From a virus, in IMG/VR virus record IMGVR_UViG_3300027861_000124, positions 1 to 32,502 of that record: DNA of 32,502 nucleotides; one strand, 5' to 3'. How positions within the stretch are numbered: position 1 is the first letter of the stretch; each line of letters starts with the position of its first letter. The notes beneath the pieces are model-generated. The model did no database searches and was not told the DNA's origin. It worked only from the letters and a program-made list of their open reading frames with translations. This document shows, piece by piece, positions 1 through 7,652 of the stretch. Both the position numbers and the translations under genes were made by a program.

Positions 1-16
1 CGTGTTCGTACTGTAA

Positions 17-48
17 ATGCTATACGCAGTATGCTATACGCTATACGC
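17..48. repeat. Three short direct repeats GCTATACGC
   Basis: GCTATACGC occurs at 19-27, 33-41 and 40-48; the last two overlap by two bases. The first two copies extend to ATGCTATACGC. A GC-rich, CGC-rich tract follows to about 77. The cluster resembles iterons in spacing, but it is at the very edge of the window and no replication gene is adjacent, so no role is assigned. Confidence 0.6.
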
Positions 49-105
49 TTCGCGTTGCTCCGCTCCGCACCTCGCGGATAGTTGGGGTTGACAACACGTA
101 TCCAC

Positions 106-145
106 ACACCACACCGCACCACACCGTACCGCACCGCGCCATGCC
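106..145. repeat. Eight tandem pentamers RYRCC
   Basis: Positions 106-145 split into eight consecutive 5-nt units: ACACC, ACACC, GCACC, ACACC, GTACC, GCACC, GCGCC, ATGCC. All fit RYRCC. Period 5 is not a codon multiple, so this is not a protein repeat. It is one of the few GC-rich stretches in the window. Confidence 0.7.
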
Positions 146-359
146 CCGGGAAAAAGCCTAAACCTTTCACGGAAAATATAACGCAGTACTATTACTTATA
201 TATATACTATACGTGTTTGCACGCATATATACAACCGGAAACCTGGAACGACAGGGGGGCTGGGTAAATAAAAACAGTTTACCAATTTAAAAAGTTTTTA
301 AAATTGTATGACGCTACCCCATACCCCTATATTTGTAACAACTTTTTTTTAGGCCCAGG

Positions 360-403
360 GCGACAATAGGTAGTTATATATAATAGTAGTAGGCTAACGT
401 CGC
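360..403 (+). promoter_or_regulatory. Conserved stem-loop element, copy 1
   Basis: GCGAC (360-364) can pair with GTCGC (399-403). A 2x2 internal loop follows, then TAG (367-369) pairs with CTA (394-396). The loop carries the core ATAGTAGTAGGCT at 383-395. Positions 362-403 match 34 of 42 bases of 19651-19692 without gaps, although the two sites are 19 kb apart. Six T residues follow (404-409), and the next start codon is at 424. It could be a promoter, a leader-RNA structure or an attenuator. The TATAAT at 379-384 lacks a properly spaced -35 box. Confidence 0.6.
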
Positions 404-423
404 TTTTTTAATTTTATTTAAAC

Positions 424-687
424 ATGCGTAATCATACTCGTATGGCACAAAAATTATCCGCTACGGCAAGAAGAGATAAAGCGGCAAGAGACAAAGCGTA
501 TGCAATGACTCCTGACAGAAAGGCTAAAAAGGCCCATGCAGAACGTGAGGCTAGGGCTAATCCGTCTGCGGCTAAAGGTAAAGACTTTGATCATAAGGAC
601 CAGAGATGGGAAACACCTGCTAGGAATAGAGGTAATGACGGAGAGGGAACTAAGAAAGAAGGTGGTAAAAAATATAACACCGGGTAA
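424..687 (+). CDS. Small basic protein with DHK...RN motif
   Basis: This is an 87-residue, very basic protein rich in Lys, Arg and Ala, with no hydrophobic segment. The N-terminal half (about residues 8-50) looks helical and charged. The C-terminal half has G-K-D-F-D-H-K-D followed by R-N-R-G-N and a Lys/Gly-rich tail. That DHK then RN spacing resembles short basic proteins often found among marine phage structural genes, which look like trimmed HNH-type domains. The resemblance is an impression and no second catalytic His is clear. The ATG at 424 follows an A/T-rich leader and lies 21 nt after the structured element at 360-403. It is the first gene of the run and precedes the fiber gene by 12 nt. 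Function is unknown; a nucleic-acid-binding or virion role is possible. Confidence 0.6.
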   Translation: MRNHTRMAQKLSATARRDKAARDKAYAMTPDRKAKKAHAEREARANPSAAKGKDFDHKDQRWETPARNRGNDGEGTKKEGGKKYNTG

Positions 688-699
688 AGTATAAAGCAA

Positions 700-2022
700 A
701 TGGCTAGAATTACAACATACAAAAATGACATTACGATAGTAGGTACAGACAAGCTATTAGGCACCGACTCGCAAGACTCAGACGCTACTAAGAATTATCT
801 AGTTCAAGACGTAGCTACTTTTATAAATACAGGTAACGCAAAAGGAACGGGCACAACAAGCAATTTAACTTTATGGTCAGACGGGCCTAACGGCGTATTA
901 GGCGATGCACCTATAAAATTAGGCACAGGAACAGGTTCTTTAATTATGGGCGCGGGGGCAACAGCTAGTGGAGAGAATTCCATGGCTATAGGATATGGTT
1001 CTATAGCAAGTGGGGATGGTTCTTTTGCTGGGGCTGGTAGAGAAATAAATAGCACTGTTGGAGGGCAAGCAACAGGGAGGAATACGTTTGCGTTTGGTTA
1101 TTTAGCAAAAGCTAACGCCGATGGCTCCATAGCTATTGGTTCTGAATGCCAGGCAAGCGCAACTAATTCTGTTGCTCTTGGAAACTTATCAACCACATCA
1201 GGTATTAATTCTTTTGCCACTGGTATTGGGAATTTAGCTTCCGGGAATAATAGTACCGCTTTTGGCTCTGTCACTGTAGCATCAGGGAACTTTTCATTTT
1301 CATGCGGTGATAATACTACTGCCAGCGGAGTTAACTCTTTTGCTGCAGGTAAAGGTAATACCGCTTCTGGAGCCGGAAGTATTGTTATGGGTGGAGTTGG
1401 AGCTGGGGTAAGTACTGCGGCTGGCGAAGCTAGCGCGGTGCTCGGGGGGGAATTAAATACTGCAAGTGGAACAAACAGCACTATATTAGGTGGACAGAAA
1501 AACTCTATAGACGTTAATTCGCAAGATTCTTCAATTATAGGTGGTGAAGATAACGCAATAGCAGCTGGCGCTACAAACTCTGTTATTTTAGGAGGTATTG
1601 GGTTATTGGGGGGAGGTACTCACCAAACAACATGTGGGGTAGCTAATGTATCTAAAGACAATTGTAAATTTATAGTAGGAGTTGGTACATATACTAACCC
1701 TACAAGTATTAGTAGAGAAAACGGGCTTGAAGTAAGAGATAGTGGACAATTAGTATTAGGTAAATACACGGGAACAAACTTTAACCCTGTAGCCACAAAC
1801 AGTAATGATCTATTAAGCGTAAACGCGACAGGGGATGTTCAACAATCAAGAACTTTACCTAGAGGTATAAAAGTAGGACCTGACACTATAAGCGGTACAA
1901 TAGCTGCAAACGCCGGGGCAATAAGATATAGAGAAGATAGTAATAATAGTTATGTAGACATGATTATGAAAGTATCTGAGTTTGGTTACGCGTGGGTAAA
2001 CATAGTGCAAAATAGCTGGTAA
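700..2022 (+). CDS. Tail fiber with YadA-head-type repeats
   Basis: 440 residues. Residues 1-45 form a conserved-looking attachment region (K-N-Y-L-V-Q-D-V-A-T-F-I-N). Residues 89 to about 265 are around twelve imperfect 14-residue repeats of the form A-S-G-x-N-S-x-A-x-G. This is the signature of trimeric autotransporter (YadA/Hep_Hag) head domains, which fold as left-handed trimeric beta-rolls. The C-terminal 55 residues (A-G-A-I-R-Y-R-E-D-S-N-N-S-Y and W-V-N-I-V) look like the tip domain seen on many environmental phage fibers. No signal peptide or membrane anchor is present, so this is a virion fiber and not an adhesin of the cell. It is followed 12 nt later by a holin gene and sits in a fiber cluster. 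The likely role is trimeric host recognition; the receptor is unknown. Confidence 0.8.
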   Translation: MARITTYKNDITIVGTDKLLGTDSQDSDATKNYLVQDVATFINTGNAKGTGTTSNLTLWSDGPNGVLGDAPIKLGTGTGSLIMGAGATASGENSMAIGYGSIASGDGSFAGAGREINSTVGGQATGRNTFAFGYLAKANADGSIAIGSECQASATNSVALGNLSTTSGINSFATGIGNLASGNNSTAFGSVTVASGNFSFSCGDNTTASGVNSFAAGKGNTASGAGSIVMGGVGAGVSTAAGEASAVLGGELNTASGTNSTILGGQKNSIDVNSQDSSIIGGEDNAIAAGATNSVILGGIGLLGGGTHQTTCGVANVSKDNCKFIVGVGTYTNPTSISRENGLEVRDSGQLVLGKYTGTNFNPVATNSNDLLSVNATGDVQQSRTLPRGIKVGPDTISGTIAANAGAIRYREDSNNSYVDMIMKVSEFGYAWVNIVQNSW

Positions 2023-2034
2023 AATAAAAATAAT

Positions 2035-2430
2035 ATGGACAAAATATTAAAGTTTTTTGGATCAAGCGTTATAGGAGACATCGGAAAAATCATAGATGAT
2101 TTATTCACTAGTGACGAGGAAAGAGATGCTGCTAAGCATAAAATAATAAGTGTATTAAAAGAAAAAGAATTAGAGCTGCAAAAAATGCAGACAGACATAA
2201 TAATAGCGGAGGCTAAAGGTAATTGGCTACAAAGAAGCTGGAGACCTATACTCATGCTGTCTTTTGGATTTATCGTTATATATAATAAGTTCGCTGCTCC
2301 TTTGTTTGGGTGGCCGATACCTATATTGGAGGGGGAGTTTTGGACTTTACTTCAAATAGGTATAGGCGGATACGTTGTAGGTAGAAGCGCTGAAAAGATT
2401 GCAGATAAAATAAACATAACAAAAAAATAA
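2035..2430 (+). CDS. Holin, 3TM family
   Basis: 131 residues. A soluble, amphipathic N-terminal part (1-60) contains a helical E-K-E-L-E-L-Q-K stretch. The conserved block G-N-W-L-Q-R-S-W-R-P at 62-71 comes next, then hydrophobic segments at about 71-90 and 102-118. It ends with G-G-Y-V-V-G-R-S-A-E-K. This layout matches the 3TM holin family found in phages and gene transfer agents, which opens the inner membrane at the end of infection. The ATG follows an A/T-rich leader 12 nt after the fiber gene. No endolysin is seen nearby; it may be encoded outside the window or carried as a domain of another protein. Confidence 0.75.
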   Translation: MDKILKFFGSSVIGDIGKIIDDLFTSDEERDAAKHKIISVLKEKELELQKMQTDIIIAEAKGNWLQRSWRPILMLSFGFIVIYNKFAAPLFGWPIPILEGEFWTLLQIGIGGYVVGRSAEKIADKINITKK

Positions 2431-2440
2431 ATAAAAAACA

Positions 2441-2728
2441 ATGGGACAATTTTTTAACCAGCCAGATTTTGGTACAGAGGCAACCCCAGTATTGCCAACC
2501 GACGTGATAAATGCAATCTCCAACAAAAATAGCGCGTGCCTTTATATAGGTACCGGTGGAGATGTTAAAGTAATAATGAACAGCAAGTTTGGACCTAATG
2601 GGGAATTCCCTACAGCTTCAGACGCGATTACATTTAAGAACGTGCCTGACGGATCGTTCCTACCGGTAATAGTAGACTTTATATTACTAACTGATACAAC
2701 AGCAACGGACATTATAGCAATAAAATAA
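2441..2728 (+). CDS. Small conserved phage structural-type protein
   Basis: 95 residues, starting M-G-Q-F-F-N-Q-P-D-F-G-T-E-A. A beta-rich middle follows (L-Y-I-G-T-G-G-D-V-K-V), and it ends V-P-D-G-S-F-L-P-V-I-V-D with T-A-T-D-I-I-A-I-K. These blocks recur in short proteins beside tail-fiber and holin genes of marine phages, so a virion role such as a spike or decoration piece is plausible. This is recognition by pattern only. There is no signal peptide, membrane segment or catalytic motif. It starts 10 nt after the holin with an A-rich leader, and the next small gene begins 1 nt after its stop. Confidence 0.6.
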   Translation: MGQFFNQPDFGTEATPVLPTDVINAISNKNSACLYIGTGGDVKVIMNSKFGPNGEFPTASDAITFKNVPDGSFLPVIVDFILLTDTTATDIIAIK

Positions 2729-2729
2729 T

Positions 2730-2879
2730 ATGGGACTAGGATTAGGATTAGGTATCTGGTGGCCTACTCAAACATCAATTATTCCTGGGCTGCTAAAAGC
2801 ATTATGCGCCAGAGCTACATATTGTGAAAATAAAACATGCACTACCGCTACGTTGTTAGCAATAGAAAATATAAAATAG
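2730..2879 (+). CDS. 49-aa protein with GLGLGLG start
   Basis: Called by eye from the ATG at 2730 to the TAG at 2877-2879; it fills the gap between two larger genes exactly (1 nt on each side). The protein begins M-G-L-G-L-G-L-G-I-W-W, encoded by a tandem GGATTA-type repeat, and has three Cys (24, 32, 36) in a polar C-terminal half. Short proteins with a GLGLGL start occur beside tail genes in other environmental phages, but I can name no function. Support comes from the tight fit in the operon and from a leader (AATAAAATA before ATG) like that of its neighbours. Confidence 0.55.
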   Translation: MGLGLGLGIWWPTQTSIIPGLLKALCARATYCENKTCTTATLLAIENIK

Positions 2880-2880
2880 A

Positions 2881-5634
2881 ATGGCAAATTTACTTCAGAA
2901 AGCATCGATAGTGTTAACACCCACCGCGTATAATGACGGTGAGGTATTATGCGCCAAACCAGATGATGGGAGCGGAGATTTCGACTTCTCGCGCAACAGC
3001 GCAGCTACGCGTGTAAATGCTCAAGGTCTTGTTGAAAACGTACAGATACTATCGAGTAATTTGGTGCAGAATGGCGATTTTTCAGAGGAGGGAGCAGAGG
3101 AGGTTTCTAATGGCAGCTTTTCACAAGAGGGGGTGGAATTAATTACCAACGGAAATTTTGATACAGATAGTGGTTGGGGTTTAGGAACAAATTGGAATAT
3201 TTCAAATGGCAAAGCAAATGCAGTATCTTCTCCAAATGGGGTAAGATTAGAGCAATTTAATTTAGGACAATCTATAAATAGACCATATAAGGTTACTTTT
3301 AGTGTATCTAATTTAACACAAGGCTCTTTTAAGGTGTGGTTTGGCAGTGTTCAAAGTCAAACCATAACAAGCGATGGAGACTATATTATATATTTAACAC
3401 CTACAACCACAGCCCAAATTTTTATATATACAATAGGCACAACCACTGGCTCAATAGATAACGTTTCAGTACGTGAGGTCGGTCAAGATTGGACTTTAGG
3501 TACGGGTACAACAATATCTGGAGGCAATGCTAACTTTTTAAATGCAGATAGTGTTTCATTATATCAATCTATTGGCAATCAATCTGGTTTTGTAAAAATT
3601 ACGTTTAATGTTACAGATTACACAAGCGGAACTTTAAATGTTTATAGCGGTGGTAATCAATCTGTAAGTACCATTAATGTATCTGCAAATGCTTTAGGAA
3701 CGTATACAGCTTATGTTGATAGAAATGGTGGGAATGTAAATATAATATTTGGCTCAATTGATAATTTCATAGGCTCTATAACAAACATCTCGGTTAAAGA
3801 GGTGGGTATGGATTGGGAATTGGGTACTGGGTTTAGTATTGGGGAGAATAAGGCGGTTGCTACAAATTCAAGTAATAGTAATTTAGAACAAGTCGGCATA
3901 ACTATAACTAATACAAAAAAATATAAAATTAATTTTACAATTTCTGATTATACAACTGGCGCTGTTCGACCAATGTTAGGGGCAGTTGGTGCTGTACCTG
4001 GTACTTTTGTAAGTGCAAACGGAACTTATACCGAAGTATTAACGGCAAATAATAATTTTGATAGAATTGTTTTTAGAACTGGTGGTACTGCTTTCAACGG
4101 CTCTATAACAAACATTTCAGTAATAGAAATAACTTCGGATACTAACCTACCGAGAATTTCGTATGAAAATTTCAGTTATCAAGATGCTTTAGGAAGTGAG
4201 GAAGTTGTAAATGGTGGGTTTGATACAAACTTAAATAATTGGGTTGCATATTCTAATACTTTAATTTCTTGGGAAAGCGGAGGTTATGCCTTGTTAAATA
4301 GTAATAATAATTATTGGTGTAAAATTAAACAAAGCAATGTTTTTGAAATAGGTAAAACATATAAAGTTATATTAACTGCAAAATCTAATAGAACAGATTT
4401 AAATTTTCATAACAGCCCTATTACTGGTAGTTTTTCTCAAGCAGATACATTTGAAACTTTTGACCAATATTACACCGCAACAACAACAGATTTTTTGTTT
4501 GGTTATTCAAATGCGGGTAGTTCAACAATAACAATAGACAACGTATCTGTAAAAGAGGTAACGGGACAAGAAGTAGTACCTAATTCGGGGTGCGGAAGTT
4601 GGTTGTTTGAAAGTCAGAGTACCAACCTAATAACACAATCTGAATTATTTAGTGGTGGGTCTTGGGGAAATTATAATTCAACGACAACAGATAACCAAAC
4701 TACTGCACCAGATGGTCTTTTAACTGCCTCTAAATTTAGTGGCACATCGGATGTTACGGCACACACATTATATCTAAATGCATACCCAGTTGTTTCTGGA
4801 AATGATTATACTTATAGTGTATTTGCTAAAAAAAATGAAAGTAACTTTATTCAAATAAATACTGGTCAAGGATTTGGTAACTTATATGCTAATTTTGATT
4901 TAGATAATGGTGTAGTTGGTAGCTTTAATACTTTAGATGCTGATATAGAACCTTACTTAAATGGATGGTTTAAATGTTCAGTAAAGGCAAATAGTTCTAC
5001 AGCTACTGGACAATCAACTTTTTCACTTATACAATCATTGACAGATTTAAGAAATCCATCGTTTAATGCTTTAAATAATAGTGTATACATTTGGGGCGCT
5101 CAATTAGAACAACAATCCTACGCAACATCTTACATACCAACCTCTGGCTCAACAGTTACACGTAACCAAGACGTATGCACCAATGGCGGTAGTTTAGCTA
5201 CAATAAATAGCACAGAGGGTGTTTTATATGCAGAGATTTTTATTGAGGAAAATATAGAAAGCAACATAAATATATCTTTATCTGCTGGAGTGCATCAAAG
5301 AAATTTAGTTAAGCTCATTTATTTACCATCAACAAATGAATTAAAAGCAGAAGCCTACAATTTGGTAGGTGTAAGTACAGTAATAACTTACTTAAATCTT
5401 ACATTAGGACAATACAATAAAATATCAATCTCTTATAATTCCACAATATTAAAATTATATGTAAATGGTACTCAAGTAGGTTCTACGAGTATGAACGGAT
5501 TACCATCTGGATTAGACAGATTAAGTTTTGATAGAGCAGACAATGTAGCGAATTTCTACGGCAAAACAAAAGCACTTGCAGTTTGGAAAGAGGCTTTAAG
5601 TGACCAAGAACTAACAGAACTAACAACAATATAA
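2881..5634 (+). CDS. Modular tail fiber, carbohydrate-binding-like repeats and LamG-like end
   Basis: 917 residues. Residues 1-55 form an N-terminal domain (S-I-V-L-T-P-T-A-Y-N-D-G and F-S-R-N-S-A-A-T-R-V-N), a pattern common to phage fibers in marine Bacteroidota. Residues 61-99 hold three 13-residue copies of an N-G-x-F module start. About four beta-sandwich modules of the CBM_4_9 type follow, ending at about 203, 311, 418 and 562. Each closes with a variant of S-I-T-N-I-S-V-K-E-V. A fifth, related domain covers about 570-765 (A-Q-L-E-Q-Q-S-Y-A-T-S-Y-I-P-T). The C-terminus, about 770-917, looks like a LamG/concanavalin-type lectin domain (L-Y-V-N-G-T-Q-V-G). The likely role is binding a surface glycan on the host. 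The stop overlaps the start of the next gene by 1 nt. Confidence 0.75.
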   Translation: MANLLQKASIVLTPTAYNDGEVLCAKPDDGSGDFDFSRNSAATRVNAQGLVENVQILSSNLVQNGDFSEEGAEEVSNGSFSQEGVELITNGNFDTDSGWGLGTNWNISNGKANAVSSPNGVRLEQFNLGQSINRPYKVTFSVSNLTQGSFKVWFGSVQSQTITSDGDYIIYLTPTTTAQIFIYTIGTTTGSIDNVSVREVGQDWTLGTGTTISGGNANFLNADSVSLYQSIGNQSGFVKITFNVTDYTSGTLNVYSGGNQSVSTINVSANALGTYTAYVDRNGGNVNIIFGSIDNFIGSITNISVKEVGMDWELGTGFSIGENKAVATNSSNSNLEQVGITITNTKKYKINFTISDYTTGAVRPMLGAVGAVPGTFVSANGTYTEVLTANNNFDRIVFRTGGTAFNGSITNISVIEITSDTNLPRISYENFSYQDALGSEEVVNGGFDTNLNNWVAYSNTLISWESGGYALLNSNNNYWCKIKQSNVFEIGKTYKVILTAKSNRTDLNFHNSPITGSFSQADTFETFDQYYTATTTDFLFGYSNAGSSTITIDNVSVKEVTGQEVVPNSGCGSWLFESQSTNLITQSELFSGGSWGNYNSTTTDNQTTAPDGLLTASKFSGTSDVTAHTLYLNAYPVVSGNDYTYSVFAKKNESNFIQINTGQGFGNLYANFDLDNGVVGSFNTLDADIEPYLNGWFKCSVKANSSTATGQSTFSLIQSLTDLRNPSFNALNNSVYIWGAQLEQQSYATSYIPTSGSTVTRNQDVCTNGGSLATINSTEGVLYAEIFIEENIESNINISLSAGVHQRNLVKLIYLPSTNELKAEAYNLVGVSTVITYLNLTLGQYNKISISYNSTILKLYVNGTQVGSTSMNGLPSGLDRLSFDRADNVANFYGKTKALAVWKEALSDQELTELTTI

Positions 5635-5975
5635 TGAATATATATAAAACAAATTTTCCAACAGAACAAGAGGGCAAAGACTACCTTTTAAGTATTGGTG
5701 TTTTAGTTGAAACAGATAACGAGATAGTATTTGCAAAAGATACGGCAGCGGTTGTTTATATCGGTAAGGTTGTAAAGATACCAGCTACTTATGATGCAGA
5801 TGGAAATATAATTACACCAGCAGTTTACTATGACGGCTACGCTATCGATGTAATGAGCGCAAAGCCAAACCTTGACTTTGGCTCTTTTATGGTGTATCCG
5901 GGGGATGCAGCAGCGCATAGTTTTATGGGTTGGCCAAGAGGCGCAGAAGTACCGCCTGCAAATATTGAAGAATAA
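5634..5975 (+). CDS. Small protein coupled to the long fiber
   Basis: 113 residues. The start overlaps the fiber stop by one base (TAATG), so translation is probably coupled. It begins M-N-I-Y-K-T-N-F-P-T-E-Q-E-G-K-D-Y-L and contains V-V-K-I-P-A-T-Y-D-A-D-G-N, a D-x-G-S-F-M-V-Y-P-G-D-A block and H-S-F-M-G-W-P-R-G. It is acidic and soluble, with no membrane segment. The position right after a fiber gene is typical of fiber-assembly chaperones or small tip proteins, but the sequence itself does not show which. Similar proteins accompany fibers in environmental phages. The 69-nt gap after it, before groEL, is A/T-rich and contains TATAAT at 6005-6010 without a matching -35 box. Confidence 0.55.
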   Translation: MNIYKTNFPTEQEGKDYLLSIGVLVETDNEIVFAKDTAAVVYIGKVVKIPATYDADGNIITPAVYYDGYAIDVMSAKPNLDFGSFMVYPGDAAAHSFMGWPRGAEVPPANIEE

Positions 5976-6044
5976 AACAAGGTTTTTAAAAAAACACGTA
6001 ACTATATAATAAGAGTTTAAAAAAAACAAATAAAATTAAATAAA

Positions 6045-7652
6045 ATGGAATTTAATCTACCAAGTCAAATCGTAAAAGATTTGAATTTCGGCGATAAGGC
6101 ACGAAATAAAATATTGTCAGGCGTTTATAAATTATCCGACGCAGTGAAGTCAACATTAGGAGCTTCAGGAAAATGCGTAATATACGAGGACGCAATGGGC
6201 AGGCCGGTGATAACAAAAGACGGGGTAACCGTTGCAGAAAGCGTAGTCTTAATGGACCCGGTCGAGAATATAGGTGCAACCCTAATAAAGGAAGCAGCTA
6301 ATAATACAGTGAGAGAAGCGGGTGACGGTACTACTACAGCTACCGTTCTCGCATCTTCATTACTAACAGGACTAAACGAATACAAGGGTGAAGAAAAAAT
6401 TAGGAGTATTAAAGACGGCATTCAAGAATGTTATAAAGAAATTGTGGATTATCTTGACAATGCCAGTATACCAGTTGAAGGCGACATGCTTAAACAGGTT
6501 GCTTATATCAGTTGTAATAATGACAAAAGTCTTGGAGATAAAATTGGAGAGGCTTTCGAAAAAGTTGGAAAGAATGGCGTCGTTTTAATGGAGGACTCTG
6601 AAACAAATGATACGTATGTAGATTTTGTGGAAGGGACCCAATTCAATGCAGGTATAAAATCAGTGCACTTATTAACAGATAAAGATAAAGGCACAGCTGT
6701 ACTTGAAAATCCATACGTTTTAATAGTAAGTTCAAACATACCAAGCGTGCGTCGTATACAAAGTATATTAGAGCATGTAGTTAAAACAAAAAGAGCATTA
6801 CTTATTGTAGCCCCAATGGACCAGCAGCCATACGCTACATTGCTAGCAAATAAGGTTAAGGGTAATATTAAAGTAAACATTGTTGATCTACCTGGCTTTG
6901 GGCCGACCAAGCAAGATACAATTGAAGACTTGGCTATATTGACAGGTGCTACTGTTGTGAACGAAGAACTTGGGGATGATTTAGATCTAATCGATCCGGG
7001 TGTTTTAGGGGAAGTAATAAAATCTGTTACCGACAGCAAGAACACTACATTGCAAATAAAAGAAAACACGGCAGACTTATCTGAAAGGATAACTGAGGTG
7101 AACAATAAGATAGAAAAAGAAACAAACAGCTATATCAAGAAAAAGCTTGAAGAGCGTTTGTCTATGCTAACAGGTAAAGTTGGTGTTGTTTACGTAGGTG
7201 CTGATTCCGCAGTTGAGCTAAAAGAAAAGAAAGATAGAGTTGAAGACGCAATTCATGCAACTAAAGCCGCTTTGCAAGAGGGTATTATACCTGGAGGTGG
7301 AACTGCTTTATTAAATGCTGCTCAACTTATAGAGTCTAAAAACGATGGCTACAGTATATTATTAAAAGCCATACAGGAACCATACAAAATAATCCTAGGT
7401 AATGCCGGGTATTCTGATTACGAATTTCCAAAAGCCAAATCAGAAGCAAGTGAAGCTAAAGGAGCTAAGGAAGACTGGGTAGGTATCGGGGTGGATGTAA
7501 CCTGCGGTTGTTATAAAAGAATGATAGAAAGCGGTATTATAGATCCCGTGTTAGTAACCAAGTCTGCATTAAAGAATGCGATAAGTGTTGCTACCACAAT
7601 TATATCAGCTGATTGTATAATCTCAAATGTAAGATCTCTTGAAGGCAATTAA
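6045..7652 (+). CDS. groEL: Phage chaperonin GroEL
   Basis: 535 residues, full length for a group I chaperonin (E. coli 548). ATPase residues are kept: D59 in T-K-D-G-V (E. coli D52), G-D-G-T-T-T-A-T at 93-100 (D94 = D87) and D401 in E-D-A-I-H-A-T (D398), followed by G-G-G-T-A-L. The early loop reads T-L-G-A-S-G-K in place of T-L-G-P-K-G-R. In the apical domain the positions matching the substrate-binding residues Y199, Y203 and F204 are I204, H208 and L209. The C-terminus stops after S-L-E-G-N, so the Gly-Gly-Met tail is missing. It should form an ATP-driven ring that folds phage proteins, perhaps the capsid or fiber proteins. GroES follows with a 14-nt overlap, the reverse of the usual groES-groEL order. 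Confidence 0.95.
   Translation: MEFNLPSQIVKDLNFGDKARNKILSGVYKLSDAVKSTLGASGKCVIYEDAMGRPVITKDGVTVAESVVLMDPVENIGATLIKEAANNTVREAGDGTTTATVLASSLLTGLNEYKGEEKIRSIKDGIQECYKEIVDYLDNASIPVEGDMLKQVAYISCNNDKSLGDKIGEAFEKVGKNGVVLMEDSETNDTYVDFVEGTQFNAGIKSVHLLTDKDKGTAVLENPYVLIVSSNIPSVRRIQSILEHVVKTKRALLIVAPMDQQPYATLLANKVKGNIKVNIVDLPGFGPTKQDTIEDLAILTGATVVNEELGDDLDLIDPGVLGEVIKSVTDSKNTTLQIKENTADLSERITEVNNKIEKETNSYIKKKLEERLSMLTGKVGVVYVGADSAVELKEKKDRVEDAIHATKAALQEGIIPGGGTALLNAAQLIESKNDGYSILLKAIQEPYKIILGNAGYSDYEFPKAKSEASEAKGAKEDWVGIGVDVTCGCYKRMIESGIIDPVLVTKSALKNAISVATTIISADCIISNVRSLEGN

Larger units (their letters stand above)
1..359. other. Non-coding leader, GC-rich then AT-rich
   Basis: No convincing gene is seen here. 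Positions 1-160 are far richer in G+C than the rest of the window and contain two short repeat families, listed separately. Positions 160-350 turn AT-rich and hold small inverted repeats: GGTAAA at 263-268 pairs with TTTACC at 278-283, and an A/T inverted repeat spans 283-306 around a single G. An eight-T run lies at 343-350. The 61-codon open frame at 82-267 has a TTG start and a composition driven by the repeats, so it is not called. Possible roles are a genome end, a replication or packaging region, or a spacer between transcription units. The sequence does not decide between them. Confidence 0.5.

Noticed and set aside
88-93. TTGACA as a -35 box
   Set aside because: No -10-like hexamer is found 16-18 nt downstream; that stretch is the GC-rich pentamer repeat.
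82-267. 61-codon open frame in the leader
   Set aside because: TTG start with no leader signal, composition set by the RYRCC repeat and AT-rich DNA, and no recognisable protein features.
1098-1481. 127-codon antisense frame under the fiber repeats
   Set aside because: Its Pro/Ala/Leu-rich repeats are the reverse reading of the A-S-G-x-N-S repeats on the + strand.
3061-3177. Template or variable repeat of a diversity-generating retroelement
   Set aside because: No reverse transcriptase gene or adenine-specific variation is visible in the window; the repeats fit ordinary module duplication.
4294-4312. Partial match (TTAAATAGTAATA) to the core of the structured element inside the long fiber gene
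   Set aside because: It lies in coding sequence for an Asn/Ser run, lacks the GGCT end and the flanking stem, and is expected by chance in AT-rich DNA.
6005-6010. TATAAT before groEL as a sigma-70-type promoter
   Set aside because: The A/T-rich 69-nt gap makes chance matches likely, and the bases 16-18 nt upstream do not resemble TTGACA. A promoter here is possible but not shown.
6503-7105. 200-codon antisense frame inside groEL
   Set aside because: It lies wholly opposite a well-supported gene; its Ser/Thr/Phe-rich product is typical of a mirror frame, and no other minus-strand gene exists in the window.
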